A stretch of DNA of 64,000 nt from Flavobacterium suaedae (GTDB lineage Bacteria; Bacteroidota; Bacteroidia; Flavobacteriales; Flavobacteriaceae): positions 248,001-312,000 of the forward strand of contig NZ_BMJE01000002.1 of the NCBI RefSeq assembly GCF_014642915.1, given 5' to 3'. The translations under genes and the position numbers were made by a program. Shown here piece after piece: positions 34,668-42,967 of this stretch. The first letter of the stretch is position 1, and every line of letters begins with the position of its first letter. The notes below the pieces were generated by a model that was given only the letters and a program-made list of their open reading frames with translations, was not told the DNA's origin and ran no database searches.

Positions 34668-37163
34668 ATGAAGAAGAAAAAATTACTGTTTCTTGGGCTT
34701 TTCTTTTTGTTAACCCTATGTGCTGTTGCACAAACGAAGGTTAGCGGATTGGTACTTGATGAAACTGACCAGCCCTTACCATTTGCAAATGTATATTTTA
34801 AAAACTCCAGCGAAGGGGTAATAACTGATGAGAACGGTAAGTTCTACCTGGAATCTAAAAATACATATAGTGCAATAGTGGTATCTTTTGTAGGTTTTTC
34901 GGCTAATGAAATTCCTTTGGAAAAAACAGCAACTTATGATTTAAGAATCGTGCTGAAAGAAGCACAGGAACTTAAAGAGGTTGTTTTATATTCTGGCAAA
35001 ACATCAAAAAAAAATAATCCCGCTATAGATATTTTACGCAAAATTTGGGAGCGTCGCCGTCAAAACGGTTTAAATATGTTCGATCAATACCAGTATGACA
35101 AATATGAAAAACTGGAATTTGATATGAATAATATAGACAGTGCCTTTATGGAGAGTAAAATATTCAGGGGTATGGAGTTTATATTTAAACATGTGGATAC
35201 CTCCACTGTTACAGGAAAATCATACCTGCCGATATTTATAAACGAAAGCCTTAGTGAAGTATATGGGGATAATACTACCAATAGCGAAAAGGAAATTTTA
35301 CAGGCAAATAAAAACTCAGGCTTTAGTGACAACCAACAAGTAATAGCTTTTGTAAAAGACCTGTATGCAGAGTATGATATTTACAATAATTACCTCAAGT
35401 TTTTTGATAAAGATTTTGTAAGCCCGCTGTCGCGTACCGGTATTAATGTGTATAGTTATGTACTTGCCGATAGTACTTACATAGAAGATAAATGGTGTTA
35501 TAACATTGTATTTTACCCACGCCGTAAAGGAGAACTAACCTTTAAAGGAAACTTTTGGGTAAACGATACTACCTATGCCATAAAAAAAATAAGTATGGCG
35601 GCCAGTAAAGGTGCAAACATTAACTGGGTAAAGGATATGTATATAGAACAGGAATTTGAAGTACTTAACGACTCGGTATTCCTGCTAACCAGAGACCACT
35701 TAATGACCGATTTTGCGCTGCGCAAAAAAGACGAATCAAAAGGGGTTTACGGTAAGCGAACAACCTTGTTCCGTAATTATGTATTCGATGAAAAAAAGCC
35801 GGATGATTTCTATAAAAAAGAAGTAAATTATTATAACGAAGAGGTACATAATCGCTCTGATGAATATTGGGCGGATAATCGCTTTGAGTCTTTAAATAAA
35901 GACGAAAGGGCAGTATATAAAATGCTCGATACATTAAAAACAGTACCTAAGTTTAAGCGTATGTACACTTTAGTAGCTACACTGGGTAGTGGCTATTACC
36001 AAATGGGGAATTTTGACTACGGTCCTATATTTTCTTCTTTCGGGTATAATGATATAGAAGGAGTGAGACTTCGCGCAGGTGGACGTACTTATTTCAGTCA
36101 AAATGATAAATGGAGATTGGAAGGCTATACTGCCTATGGTTTTAAAGACAACCAGTTTAAATATGGTATATCCGGTAAATGGATGGTAGAACCTAAAAAA
36201 CGAGTTATAATAGGTGGGGGTAACAGGCGTGATATTGAACAAATAGGGGTGAGCCTTACCGCTTCACCTGATGTGTTAGGGCGTAGTTTTGCCTCCTCTT
36301 CACTATTTGCGAGCGGTGATAACAGCAAACTTACATCTATTAACTATACTAACTTTTTTGCAGAAATAGAGCCGCTTAAAAATGTGGTGTTCAGGACAAG
36401 TTTTTCCTATAAAACATTAAAATCAGCATCACCAACATTTAGCTTAGATTATTATGTAGATCCTAATAATCCGGCTTTGGGGGTTGAAAGCTCACTTCAG
36501 CAATATGAGTATAACTTTTTAATAGATTATACACCGGGTAGACGTACTATTGGTTATGGGGTAGAGCGTTCGGATGTTGATGATAACGATTACCCCAGGA
36601 TATACCTGAACTTTACACAAGGTATTGAAGGTATATTTAATAGTGACTTTGATTATCAAAAACTACAGGTTTACTACAAACAACCTATACTTATAGGTGG
36701 TTTTGGTCGTTTTTTCTCTACACTTGAGGCGGGTAAAATATTTGGAGCCGTGCCGCTTGGTTTAATGGGAGTAATTCCGGGTAACCAGTCCTACTTTATT
36801 ATTGACAATACCTACAACCTGATGAACTATTATGAGTTTGTAGCTGATGAGTATGTTTCATTACACTTAGAGCATAATTTCAACGGGCGCATTTTTGCCA
36901 GAATACCGTTGCTAAGAGATTTAAACTTAAGGGAAATTGTAGGTATAAAAGGGGTGTACGGAACAGTGTCTGACAGAAATAGAAGGATAAACGCATCAAC
37001 AATAGAATACCGTGCTCCCGAAGATATTTACTGGGAGTACCATGCAGGAGTCGGAAACATTTTTAAAGTTTTCAGGATAGATTTTGCATGGAGGGGAAGC
37101 TACTTAAACCTGCCTGATGCGAATAGATTTACAGTTAAAGGGGTATTTGGTTTCCACTTTTAG
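34668..37163 (+). CDS. DUF5686 outer-membrane protein with CarboxypepD_reg-like domain
   Basis: An 831-residue exported protein. The signal peptide ends at CAVAQT. Residues 24 to about 105 form a carboxypeptidase regulatory-like beta sandwich (KVSGLVLDETDQPLPFANVY, 20 residues), as at the N-terminus of SusC-type proteins. It is followed by the DUF5686 region and a long series of amphipathic strands that should make an outer-membrane barrel, with a final Phe (VKGVFGFHF) as in barrel proteins. No TonB box or plug domain is evident, so it is not a standard TonB-dependent receptor. The function of the family is unknown. A TATATTTG box at 34614-34621 could be its promoter. Confidence 0.85.
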   Translation: MKKKKLLFLGLFFLLTLCAVAQTKVSGLVLDETDQPLPFANVYFKNSSEGVITDENGKFYLESKNTYSAIVVSFVGFSANEIPLEKTATYDLRIVLKEAQELKEVVLYSGKTSKKNNPAIDILRKIWERRRQNGLNMFDQYQYDKYEKLEFDMNNIDSAFMESKIFRGMEFIFKHVDTSTVTGKSYLPIFINESLSEVYGDNTTNSEKEILQANKNSGFSDNQQVIAFVKDLYAEYDIYNNYLKFFDKDFVSPLSRTGINVYSYVLADSTYIEDKWCYNIVFYPRRKGELTFKGNFWVNDTTYAIKKISMAASKGANINWVKDMYIEQEFEVLNDSVFLLTRDHLMTDFALRKKDESKGVYGKRTTLFRNYVFDEKKPDDFYKKEVNYYNEEVHNRSDEYWADNRFESLNKDERAVYKMLDTLKTVPKFKRMYTLVATLGSGYYQMGNFDYGPIFSSFGYNDIEGVRLRAGGRTYFSQNDKWRLEGYTAYGFKDNQFKYGISGKWMVEPKKRVIIGGGNRRDIEQIGVSLTASPDVLGRSFASSSLFASGDNSKLTSINYTNFFAEIEPLKNVVFRTSFSYKTLKSASPTFSLDYYVDPNNPALGVESSLQQYEYNFLIDYTPGRRTIGYGVERSDVDDNDYPRIYLNFTQGIEGIFNSDFDYQKLQVYYKQPILIGGFGRFFSTLEAGKIFGAVPLGLMGVIPGNQSYFIIDNTYNLMNYYEFVADEYVSLHLEHNFNGRIFARIPLLRDLNLREIVGIKGVYGTVSDRNRRINASTIEYRAPEDIYWEYHAGVGNIFKVFRIDFAWRGSYLNLPDANRFTVKGVFGFHF

Positions 37164-37206
37164 AAATTATTGTATTTTAGTAAAAATTAAGAAATTACTT
37201 TTTTAT

Positions 37207-37710
37207 ATGATTAAGTATATAGTTGCATCTGTTTTTATGGTGTTTTTGTTTGTTTCTTGTAATAGTGAAAAGAAACAAAAAGGAACTCACCCTGATATGG
37301 GTTTAATAGTAGGTAAGGTTGAGGGAAACAGTTTTGAACTGATGAACACAAAACTTGTTGAAAAAGAATGGTCTGAAAGGGTTTCTCCGAAAGGTGAGGT
37401 TATGGCTTTTAAAGGCTTTGAAATCATAAAAGGGACAACGCAGGGGGATAGTGAGAAGGATTTTTATATGCTTTTTGCCAGAACTGATGACGGCACTACT
37501 CATGTTGCAGCTTTACTTACTTTAGTAGACGGAGAGTTTTATTTTCAAAAAAACGAAACCGAAACAGGAAGCGTATATACAGTAATACAATGTAACGGCG
37601 AGTGTAATGAAGGTTGCCTCCCCATAGTGATTAATAAAGGCGAGGGCAACTATTTAAGTTGCTCACCTTGCGACAATTGCCTGAAAACAGAAAAAAGTAT
37701 AATCCAATAG
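37207..37710 (+). CDS. Cysteine-rich-tail lipoprotein (pair member 1)
   Basis: A 167-residue lipoprotein. I choose the ATG at 37207, where a clean signal peptide MIKYIVASVFMVFLFVSC begins (lipid Cys18). An earlier in-frame ATG would sit inside the preceding gene. The middle is soluble. The last 40 residues carry six cysteines arranged Cx3Cx3C - 14 residues - Cx2Cx2C. The next gene encodes an otherwise different lipoprotein with an almost equal pattern and the same 14-residue gap. The cysteines could bind metal or form disulfides at the cell surface. No known family is recognised. Confidence 0.7.
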   Translation: MIKYIVASVFMVFLFVSCNSEKKQKGTHPDMGLIVGKVEGNSFELMNTKLVEKEWSERVSPKGEVMAFKGFEIIKGTTQGDSEKDFYMLFARTDDGTTHVAALLTLVDGEFYFQKNETETGSVYTVIQCNGECNEGCLPIVINKGEGNYLSCSPCDNCLKTEKSIIQ

Positions 37711-37750
37711 TTACGTTTAATTAGTATATAATTAACGTAGCATCAGTTAG

Positions 37751-37778
37751 TTGAGGTTGTCTTTTTTTAGTAACTTTG
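37751..37778 (+). promoter_or_regulatory. Promoter of the 37809 lipoprotein gene
   Basis: TTG (37751-37753), a 17-base spacer and TAACTTTG (37771-37778), 30 bases before the start codon. Confidence 0.65.
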
Positions 37779-37808
37779 GTTATATATACCTAACTAAAAT
37801 ATTTTGCA

Positions 37809-38372
37809 ATGAAAAAAGACACCTTAAAACAAGTACAGCTATTACTCTTATTGCTGTTAGTTACCGTATCCTGTAGTACAGAAGATACAACGATCTCCTC
37901 TGGCGAAAGAAACTTGAAAAATAATGATGTTGCAACTGCTGCCGCAGAGCAATCTTCATATTGGGATGGCGCTATAGCAGAGGTAAAAAACGGAGATTAT
38001 ACTTTTGTTGTAGACACACTACTTATAAAAAACGATTTGGAAGTAGTGTTAAATGACATGGGATTTCAAACCAATCTGCAAGAATTAGCTATAATAGACA
38101 AAGTAGCTACTAATGATTCGTCAAGTATAACCCCGTTTTTAATAGGAAAAGACAATAATGGAATTACCATTGCAAGAGTGCTTGAAAAAAGAGGAGCTAC
38201 ATTATATGTAGAAAGGACTGATTCAGGGTTTATGGTAAATATAACCTGTACAGGGTGTATTGATGGTTGTAATATAGACTACCTTAATATAAATGGTAAA
38301 TCAGTACCATACTGTAACGAAAACGGTTGTTCAAAATATGATTGTTCAGAAACCCGTTCTGATTCAAAGTAA
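37809..38372 (+). CDS. Cysteine-rich-tail lipoprotein (pair member 2)
   Basis: A 187-residue lipoprotein (lipid Cys22 in VTVSC, then STEDTT). The middle region is unlike that of its upstream neighbour, but the tail carries six cysteines as Cx2Cx3C - 14 residues - Cx4Cx4C, matching the neighbour's order and gap. It has its own promoter and a strong terminator. I do not recognise the family. The tail could be a small disulfide-knotted or metal-binding module. Confidence 0.7.
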   Translation: MKKDTLKQVQLLLLLLLVTVSCSTEDTTISSGERNLKNNDVATAAAEQSSYWDGAIAEVKNGDYTFVVDTLLIKNDLEVVLNDMGFQTNLQELAIIDKVATNDSSSITPFLIGKDNNGITIARVLEKRGATLYVERTDSGFMVNITCTGCIDGCNIDYLNINGKSVPYCNENGCSKYDCSETRSDSK

Positions 38373-38394
38373 ACAATATTGATTATTTACAATA

Positions 38395-38424
38395 AAAAGC
38401 CTCTGTTATAACAGAGGCTTTTTA
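38395..38424 (+). terminator. Terminator of the 37809 lipoprotein gene
   Basis: A 30-base perfect palindrome (arms AAAAAGCCTCTGTTA / TAACAGAGGCTTTTT) 22 bases after the stop, ending in a T-run. Confidence 0.9.
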
Positions 38425-38548
38425 TATTATGTTACCTGTGTAATAAACTTATATGATATAATTATTTAAAAAAGTACTAAAAACCATATTCGTATTATTT
38501 TTCCGTAAAAATTATCATAATTGCAGTATCTATTAGGCTTATATAAAC

Positions 38549-38578
38549 TTGCATTACACTATTTTTGTACTACTTTTG
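38549..38578 (+). promoter_or_regulatory. Promoter of ppa
   Basis: TTG (38549-38551), a 19-base spacer and TACTTTTG (38571-38578). The ppa start is 34 bases downstream. The TTG also opens an in-frame extension of ppa, but as the -33 element it would lie outside the transcript. Confidence 0.75.
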
Positions 38579-38611
38579 CAATCGCTTAATAAAGAAAATA
38601 ATTATAGAAAT

Positions 38612-39142
38612 ATGTCTGCAGCAAACTTAAAAACATTTGACGTTCTTATAGAAATCCCAAAAGGAAGCAGGAACAAGTATGAGTATGATTTTGAATTAAA
38701 AAAAATACGTTATGACAGGATGCTTTTCTCTTCAATGATGTATCCTGCTGATTACGGATTTATTCCTGAAACATTGGCATTAGACGGAGACCCGCTTGAT
38801 GTTTTAGTTTTAGTAACGGAGCCTACTTTCCCTGGTTGTGTAATGGAGGTTAAACCAATTGGTGTATTCCACATGGCAGATGAAAAAGGACCGGATGAAA
38901 AAATAGTTTGTGTTCCTGTATCAGACCCAATTTGGAACAGACTTGAAGACCTAAGTGATATGAACCCTCACTTATTGAAAGAGATTGAGCACTTCTTCCA
39001 GGTATATAAAGACCTTGAGCAAAAGAAAGTAGATGTAGGAGGATGGGGTGACGCTGCTGAAGCTCGCGAAATCATAGATAAGTGTGTAGATCGTTTCGAA
39101 AATCTTGAGGACAGACCTGAATCACTTTTCAGTATAGCATAA
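38612..39142 (+). CDS. ppa: Family I soluble inorganic pyrophosphatase
   Basis: A 176-residue cytoplasmic enzyme splitting pyrophosphate to two phosphates. The ATG at 38612 (MSAANLKTFD) is chosen because the open frame upstream is covered by the promoter. Family motifs are the IPKGSRNKYEYD segment, the metal-binding signature DGDPLDVLV near residue 54, and the late KDLEQKKVDVGGWGDAAEA (19 residues). It stands 114 bases before the membrane pyrophosphatase gene and has its own terminator, so each pyrophosphatase is transcribed separately. Confidence 0.95.
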   Translation: MSAANLKTFDVLIEIPKGSRNKYEYDFELKKIRYDRMLFSSMMYPADYGFIPETLALDGDPLDVLVLVTEPTFPGCVMEVKPIGVFHMADEKGPDEKIVCVPVSDPIWNRLEDLSDMNPHLLKEIEHFFQVYKDLEQKKVDVGGWGDAAEAREIIDKCVDRFENLEDRPESLFSIA

Positions 39143-39167
39143 GTATTTACTAATAAATACGTAGTAG

Positions 39168-39207
39168 AAAAGCAATATTCTTAAAAAGAGTATTGCTTTT
39201 TTTGTTT
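39168..39207 (+). terminator. Terminator of ppa
   Basis: A 15-bp stem (AAAAGCAATATTCTT / AAGAGTATTGCTTTT, one G-T pair) with a 3-base loop, followed by a long T-run. Confidence 0.85.
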
Positions 39208-39256
39208 TTGTTTTGTTACATTTACAATAACTTAACAATCAACTAAAGCTATTTTT

Positions 39257-41683
39257 ATGGATTCTATTATGATTTACATTCCGGTCATCATGGCCGTTTT
39301 GGGACTTTTATTTATGGCAGTAAAACGTTCTTGGGTTTTAAAACAAGATGCAGGAGACGGTAAAATGAAAGAGATTTCAGATCATATATACGAAGGAGCC
39401 CTTGCTTTCCTTAATGCAGAATATAAATTACTTACCATATTTGTAATAATAGCCAGTATAGCACTGGCTATTATTGCTTATATAGTGCCCACAACCCATA
39501 TGCTTATTATAGTAGCCTTTATTTTCGGGGCTATATTTTCAGCATTGGCAGGTAACATGGGTATGAAGATAGCCACCAAAACCAATGTACGTACCACTCA
39601 GGCAGCACGTTCCAGTTTGCCAAAAGCACTAAAAATATCTTTTGGTGGTGGTACTGTAATGGGGCTTGGCGTTGCAGGTTTGGCAGTACTGGGTTTAACA
39701 GTATTCTTTATTGTGTTCTTCCATTACTTTATGGGAGGAGTATGGACAAATACTATGGATATGACGGTAGTGCTGGAAACCCTTGCGGGTTTCTCACTTG
39801 GGGCAGAGTCTATAGCACTTTTTGCCCGTGTGGGTGGTGGTATTTATACCAAAGCTGCCGATGTAGGTGCAGACCTTGTGGGTAAAGTAGAAGCAGGAAT
39901 ACCTGAAGATGATCCGCGTAACCCTGCTACTATAGCTGATAACGTAGGGGATAATGTAGGAGATGTAGCAGGTATGGGTGCTGACCTTTTCGGGTCGTAT
40001 GTAGCAACAGTACTGGCTGCAATGGTACTGGGCAATTATGTATTAAAAGATATACTGGCAAGTAACCCGACTTTTACCGATGCCTTCGGTGGGATAGGAC
40101 CTATTTTGTTACCTGTAGTTATTGCAGGCTTTGGGATACTGTTTTCTATAATAGGAACAATGCTGGTAAAAATAAGCAGTAACGATGCTAAAGAAGCGCA
40201 AGTACAAAGCGCACTAAATATAGGAAACTGGGTTTCTATTATAATGGTAGCTGTAGCATCATACTTTTTAATAGATTATATGTTGCCTCCAACTATGAAT
40301 ATGGAATTCTATGGAGAAGGTGCAAAAGAAATAGCATCTATCCGAGTATTTTATGCAGCTATAGTGGGGCTTGTAGTTGGTGGTGTAATATCATCCGTTA
40401 CCGAATATTATACAGGGCTTGGCAAAAAACCGATTTTAGCTATTGTACAAAAATCAAGTACAGGAGCAGGAACTAATATTATTGCCGGACTGGCAACGGG
40501 TATGATTTCTACTTTCCCTACTATATTACTTTTTGCAGGTGCTATTTGGGCATCGTATGCTTTTGCAGGTTTTTACGGGGTAGCACTGGCTGCCTCGGCT
40601 ATGATGGCAACTACTGCAATGCAGTTAGCTATTGATGCTTTCGGACCTATTGCCGATAATGCAGGTGGTATTGCTGAGATGAGCGAATTACCTAATGAAG
40701 TACGTACCCGTACTGATATATTAGACTCTGTAGGGAATACAACTGCAGCAACAGGTAAAGGTTTTGCCATTGCATCTGCTGCGCTTACCTCACTGGCGCT
40801 GTTCGCTGCCTATGTAACCTTTACAGGTATTGACGGTATTAATATTTTCCGTGCCCCGGTATTAGCTATGCTTTTTGTAGGGGGAATGGTTCCTGTGGTA
40901 TTCTCGGCACTTGCCATGAATTCGGTGGGTAAAGCTGCTATGGATATGGTTTATGAAGTGCGCAGGCAGTTTAAAGAAATACCGGGCATTATGGAAGGTA
41001 CAGGCAAGCCGGAATATGGTAAATGTGTACAGATATCTACTAAAGCAGCACTTCGTGAAATGATGCTTCCGGGATTACTTACTATAGGTTTCCCTATTGC
41101 AATAGTATTATTGGGAATGCTTATTTATCCTGATAATAACGAGTTGGTAGCAGAAATGCTCGGAGGTTATATGGCAGGTGTAACGGTATCTGGTGTGTTA
41201 TGGGCAGTGTTTCAAAATAATGCAGGTGGTGCTTGGGATAACGCTAAAAAATCATTTGAAGCAGGGGTTATGATTAACGGAGAAATGACCTACAAAGGCT
41301 CTGATGCACATAAAGCTGCGGTAACGGGAGATACGGTAGGGGATCCATTTAAAGATACTTCAGGACCATCTATGAATATTTTAATTAAGCTTACCTGCCT
41401 TATCGGTTTAGTAATTGCTCCGATATTAGGCGAACATGAGGCTTCAGAGCATGGCTTAGCTACACCAAGTGCTACAGTTATAGAGCAACCTGCAGTAACA
41501 GGTTTAGAACAGCGAGAGGAAGTAACTATAGACCGACAGATTGATGCTGATGGGAATGTTATAGCTACCGTAACGGTTTCTACTATAACAGAAAAAGAGA
41601 CAATAAAAACAACAGAAGAAATATTTGAAGGAACACCTGAAGAGGTTAATCAAAAAATTGCAGAATTTAAAGAGAACAGGTAA
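39257..41683 (+). CDS. hppA: Membrane-bound cation-pumping pyrophosphatase, K+-dependent type
   Basis: An 808-residue integral membrane pyrophosphatase with about 16 helices. It couples pyrophosphate hydrolysis to Na+ or H+ export. The substrate loop (DVGADLVGKVEAGIPEDDPR, 20 residues, then NPATIADNVGDNVGDVAGMG) is intact. The segment GNTTAATGKG has Ala where K+-independent enzymes have Lys, so I expect K+ dependence; the pumped ion cannot be told for certain. An unusual soluble tail of about 80 residues after the last helix (from about residue 727) is rich in Glu and Thr. It is not part of the known fold. Confidence 0.95.
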   Translation: MDSIMIYIPVIMAVLGLLFMAVKRSWVLKQDAGDGKMKEISDHIYEGALAFLNAEYKLLTIFVIIASIALAIIAYIVPTTHMLIIVAFIFGAIFSALAGNMGMKIATKTNVRTTQAARSSLPKALKISFGGGTVMGLGVAGLAVLGLTVFFIVFFHYFMGGVWTNTMDMTVVLETLAGFSLGAESIALFARVGGGIYTKAADVGADLVGKVEAGIPEDDPRNPATIADNVGDNVGDVAGMGADLFGSYVATVLAAMVLGNYVLKDILASNPTFTDAFGGIGPILLPVVIAGFGILFSIIGTMLVKISSNDAKEAQVQSALNIGNWVSIIMVAVASYFLIDYMLPPTMNMEFYGEGAKEIASIRVFYAAIVGLVVGGVISSVTEYYTGLGKKPILAIVQKSSTGAGTNIIAGLATGMISTFPTILLFAGAIWASYAFAGFYGVALAASAMMATTAMQLAIDAFGPIADNAGGIAEMSELPNEVRTRTDILDSVGNTTAATGKGFAIASAALTSLALFAAYVTFTGIDGINIFRAPVLAMLFVGGMVPVVFSALAMNSVGKAAMDMVYEVRRQFKEIPGIMEGTGKPEYGKCVQISTKAALREMMLPGLLTIGFPIAIVLLGMLIYPDNNELVAEMLGGYMAGVTVSGVLWAVFQNNAGGAWDNAKKSFEAGVMINGEMTYKGSDAHKAAVTGDTVGDPFKDTSGPSMNILIKLTCLIGLVIAPILGEHEASEHGLATPSATVIEQPAVTGLEQREEVTIDRQIDADGNVIATVTVSTITEKETIKTTEEIFEGTPEEVNQKIAEFKENR

Positions 41684-41698
41684 TAGTTTGTAATCAAT

Positions 41699-41733
41699 AA
41701 AAAGCCCTGCAATTTATTTTGCAGGGCTTTTTT
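41699..41733 (+). terminator. Terminator of hppA
   Basis: A 14-bp perfect stem with core AGCCCTGCAA / TTGCAGGGCT and loop TTTATT, then a T-run, 15 bases after the stop. A near-identical hairpin ends the next gene at 42301. Confidence 0.92.
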
Positions 41734-41790
41734 GTTAATATATAATAATTAATTATTTTTCCGGCTATGTTTTAATTTAAAATAAAAAAG

Positions 41791-41807
41791 TAGATTTGCG
41801 CAAATCT
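41791..41807 (+). promoter_or_regulatory. -7 box overlapping a 16-bp palindrome upstream of the 41826 gene
   Basis: TAGATTTG (41791-41798) matches the -7 consensus and is embedded in the perfect palindrome AGATTTGCGCAAATCT (41792-41807). The palindrome covers the -7 box and the likely transcript start, as an operator would. No well-spaced TTG is seen. Confidence 0.5.
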
Positions 41808-41825
41808 TTTAAAAAAATTTAACCA

Positions 41826-42278
41826 ATGAAAAAAATTTATCTATTTGTTGCTGTTGCCTGTGCAACAGTTTTTAGTTCTTGCTCTAGTGATGACGATTCT
41901 AACGATTCAGCTAACTCTAATGCACCGGTAGTAGTTACTATTGATGGTCAGAAGAAATATTTTGAAGAAGTAGATGTAGAAGTAAACGGGTCAAGAATTT
42001 ATGTTACTGCTTTAACTAAAGACCATGCTGATGTTTTATCATTTGAAGCTCAAGTCCCTTATACAGGAGAGGAATCAATATACGATTTAGAGTATAAAAA
42101 AGGTAACAATACTTATTATGAGTCGTATGAAAATAATGATGAAGGTATTATAGATAATGTAGAGATATGTACTGAGCACAAACTTAAAGGAACATTTCAT
42201 GGTAATGTAGTGTCTTACCAAGGAGAAACTCTAGATTTCATTACAATGACTAATGGTTCTTTCGATTTAGTATATTAG
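41826..42278 (+). CDS. Surface lipoprotein of unknown function
   Basis: A 150-residue lipoprotein: signal peptide, lipobox FSSC, then SSDDDSND, an acidic stretch like the Bacteroidota surface-export signal. The mature part is a small beta-rich domain that I cannot assign, with a EEVDVEVNGSRIYVTAL segment and one internal Cys (VEICTEH). The gene is a single transcription unit between two almost equal terminator hairpins, and its promoter overlaps a palindrome. Confidence 0.7.
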   Translation: MKKIYLFVAVACATVFSSCSSDDDSNDSANSNAPVVVTIDGQKKYFEEVDVEVNGSRIYVTALTKDHADVLSFEAQVPYTGEESIYDLEYKKGNNTYYESYENNDEGIIDNVEICTEHKLKGTFHGNVVSYQGETLDFITMTNGSFDLVY

Positions 42279-42300
42279 TATAAAGTTTACAAATTGATAT

Positions 42301-42335
42301 AAAAAAGCCCTGCATTTATTTTGCAGGGCTTTTTT
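42301..42335. terminator. Bidirectional terminator between 41826 gene and deoxynucleoside kinase
   Basis: A 14-bp perfect stem (AAAAAAGCCCTGCA / TGCAGGGCTTTTTT), loop TTTATTT, with T-runs on both strands, placed between convergent genes. It is almost the same sequence as the hppA terminator about 600 bases earlier. Confidence 0.92.
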
Positions 42336-42352
42336 TATTTAGACAGACTGTT

Positions 42353-42967
42353 TTAAAATAGTCCGTTTAACTCCGCGTTAATTTTATCTACTATAATTCC
42401 TAAGTCCTCTGGTTTATCTACAAAGTCCAGTTTGTCCACATCCAGTACTAAAAGTTTTCCTTTGTCGTACCCTTGTATCCATGCCTCGTAACGCTCGTTA
42501 AGTCGGTTCAGGTAATCTATAGAAATAGAGTTTTCATAATCACGTCCGCGCTTTTGTATTTGCTTTACCAAATTAGGCACAGAACTGCGTAGGTAAATAA
42601 GCAAATCAGGAGCAGCTACAAAGCTCTCCATCATTTCAAAAAGCGACAGGTAGTTATTAAAATCCCTGTTTGTCATTAGCCCCATAGCATGGAGGTTGGG
42701 TGCGAATATGTGGGAATCCTCGTATATCGTCCTGTCCTGTATTATTTTTTTACCACTTTCACGTATTTGCAGTATCTGTTTAAAACGGCTGTTTAAAAAG
42801 TATATCTGCAAGTTGAAAGACCATCGTTCCATTTGGTGGTAAAAATCATCTAAATATGGGTTGTCCACTACATCTTCATAGTGAGGTTCCCATTTAAATT
42901 GTTTTGCCAAAAGTCCGGTAAGTGTGGTTTTTCCGGCTCCTATATTTCCAGCTACGGCTATATGCAT
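42353..42967 (-). CDS. Deoxynucleoside kinase
   Basis: A 204-residue member of the dNK/deoxyguanosine kinase family, which phosphorylates deoxynucleosides for salvage. Motifs are the P-loop AGNIGAGKTTLTGLLA at residues 6-21, DRTIYEDSHIFA near residue 79 (catalytic Glu and the ER/DR-type pair), and the lid-like KRGRDYENSISIDYLNRLNE (20 residues). Which base it prefers cannot be read. Its start overlaps the stop of the upstream gene at 42967 by one base. Confidence 0.92.
   Translation of the reverse strand: MHIAVAGNIGAGKTTLTGLLAKQFKWEPHYEDVVDNPYLDDFYHQMERWSFNLQIYFLNSRFKQILQIRESGKKIIQDRTIYEDSHIFAPNLHAMGLMTNRDFNNYLSLFEMMESFVAAPDLLIYLRSSVPNLVKQIQKRGRDYENSISIDYLNRLNERYEAWIQGYDKGKLLVLDVDKLDFVDKPEDLGIIVDKINAELNGLF

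Noticed and set aside
37117..37206. 30 extra N-terminal codons of the first cysteine-rich lipoprotein
   Set aside because: They overlap the DUF5686 gene and precede a complete lipoprotein signal peptide that starts at 37207.
38549..38611. 21 extra N-terminal codons of ppa from a TTG
   Set aside because: The TTG is the -33 element of the ppa promoter; the protein family starts at MSAANLKTFD.
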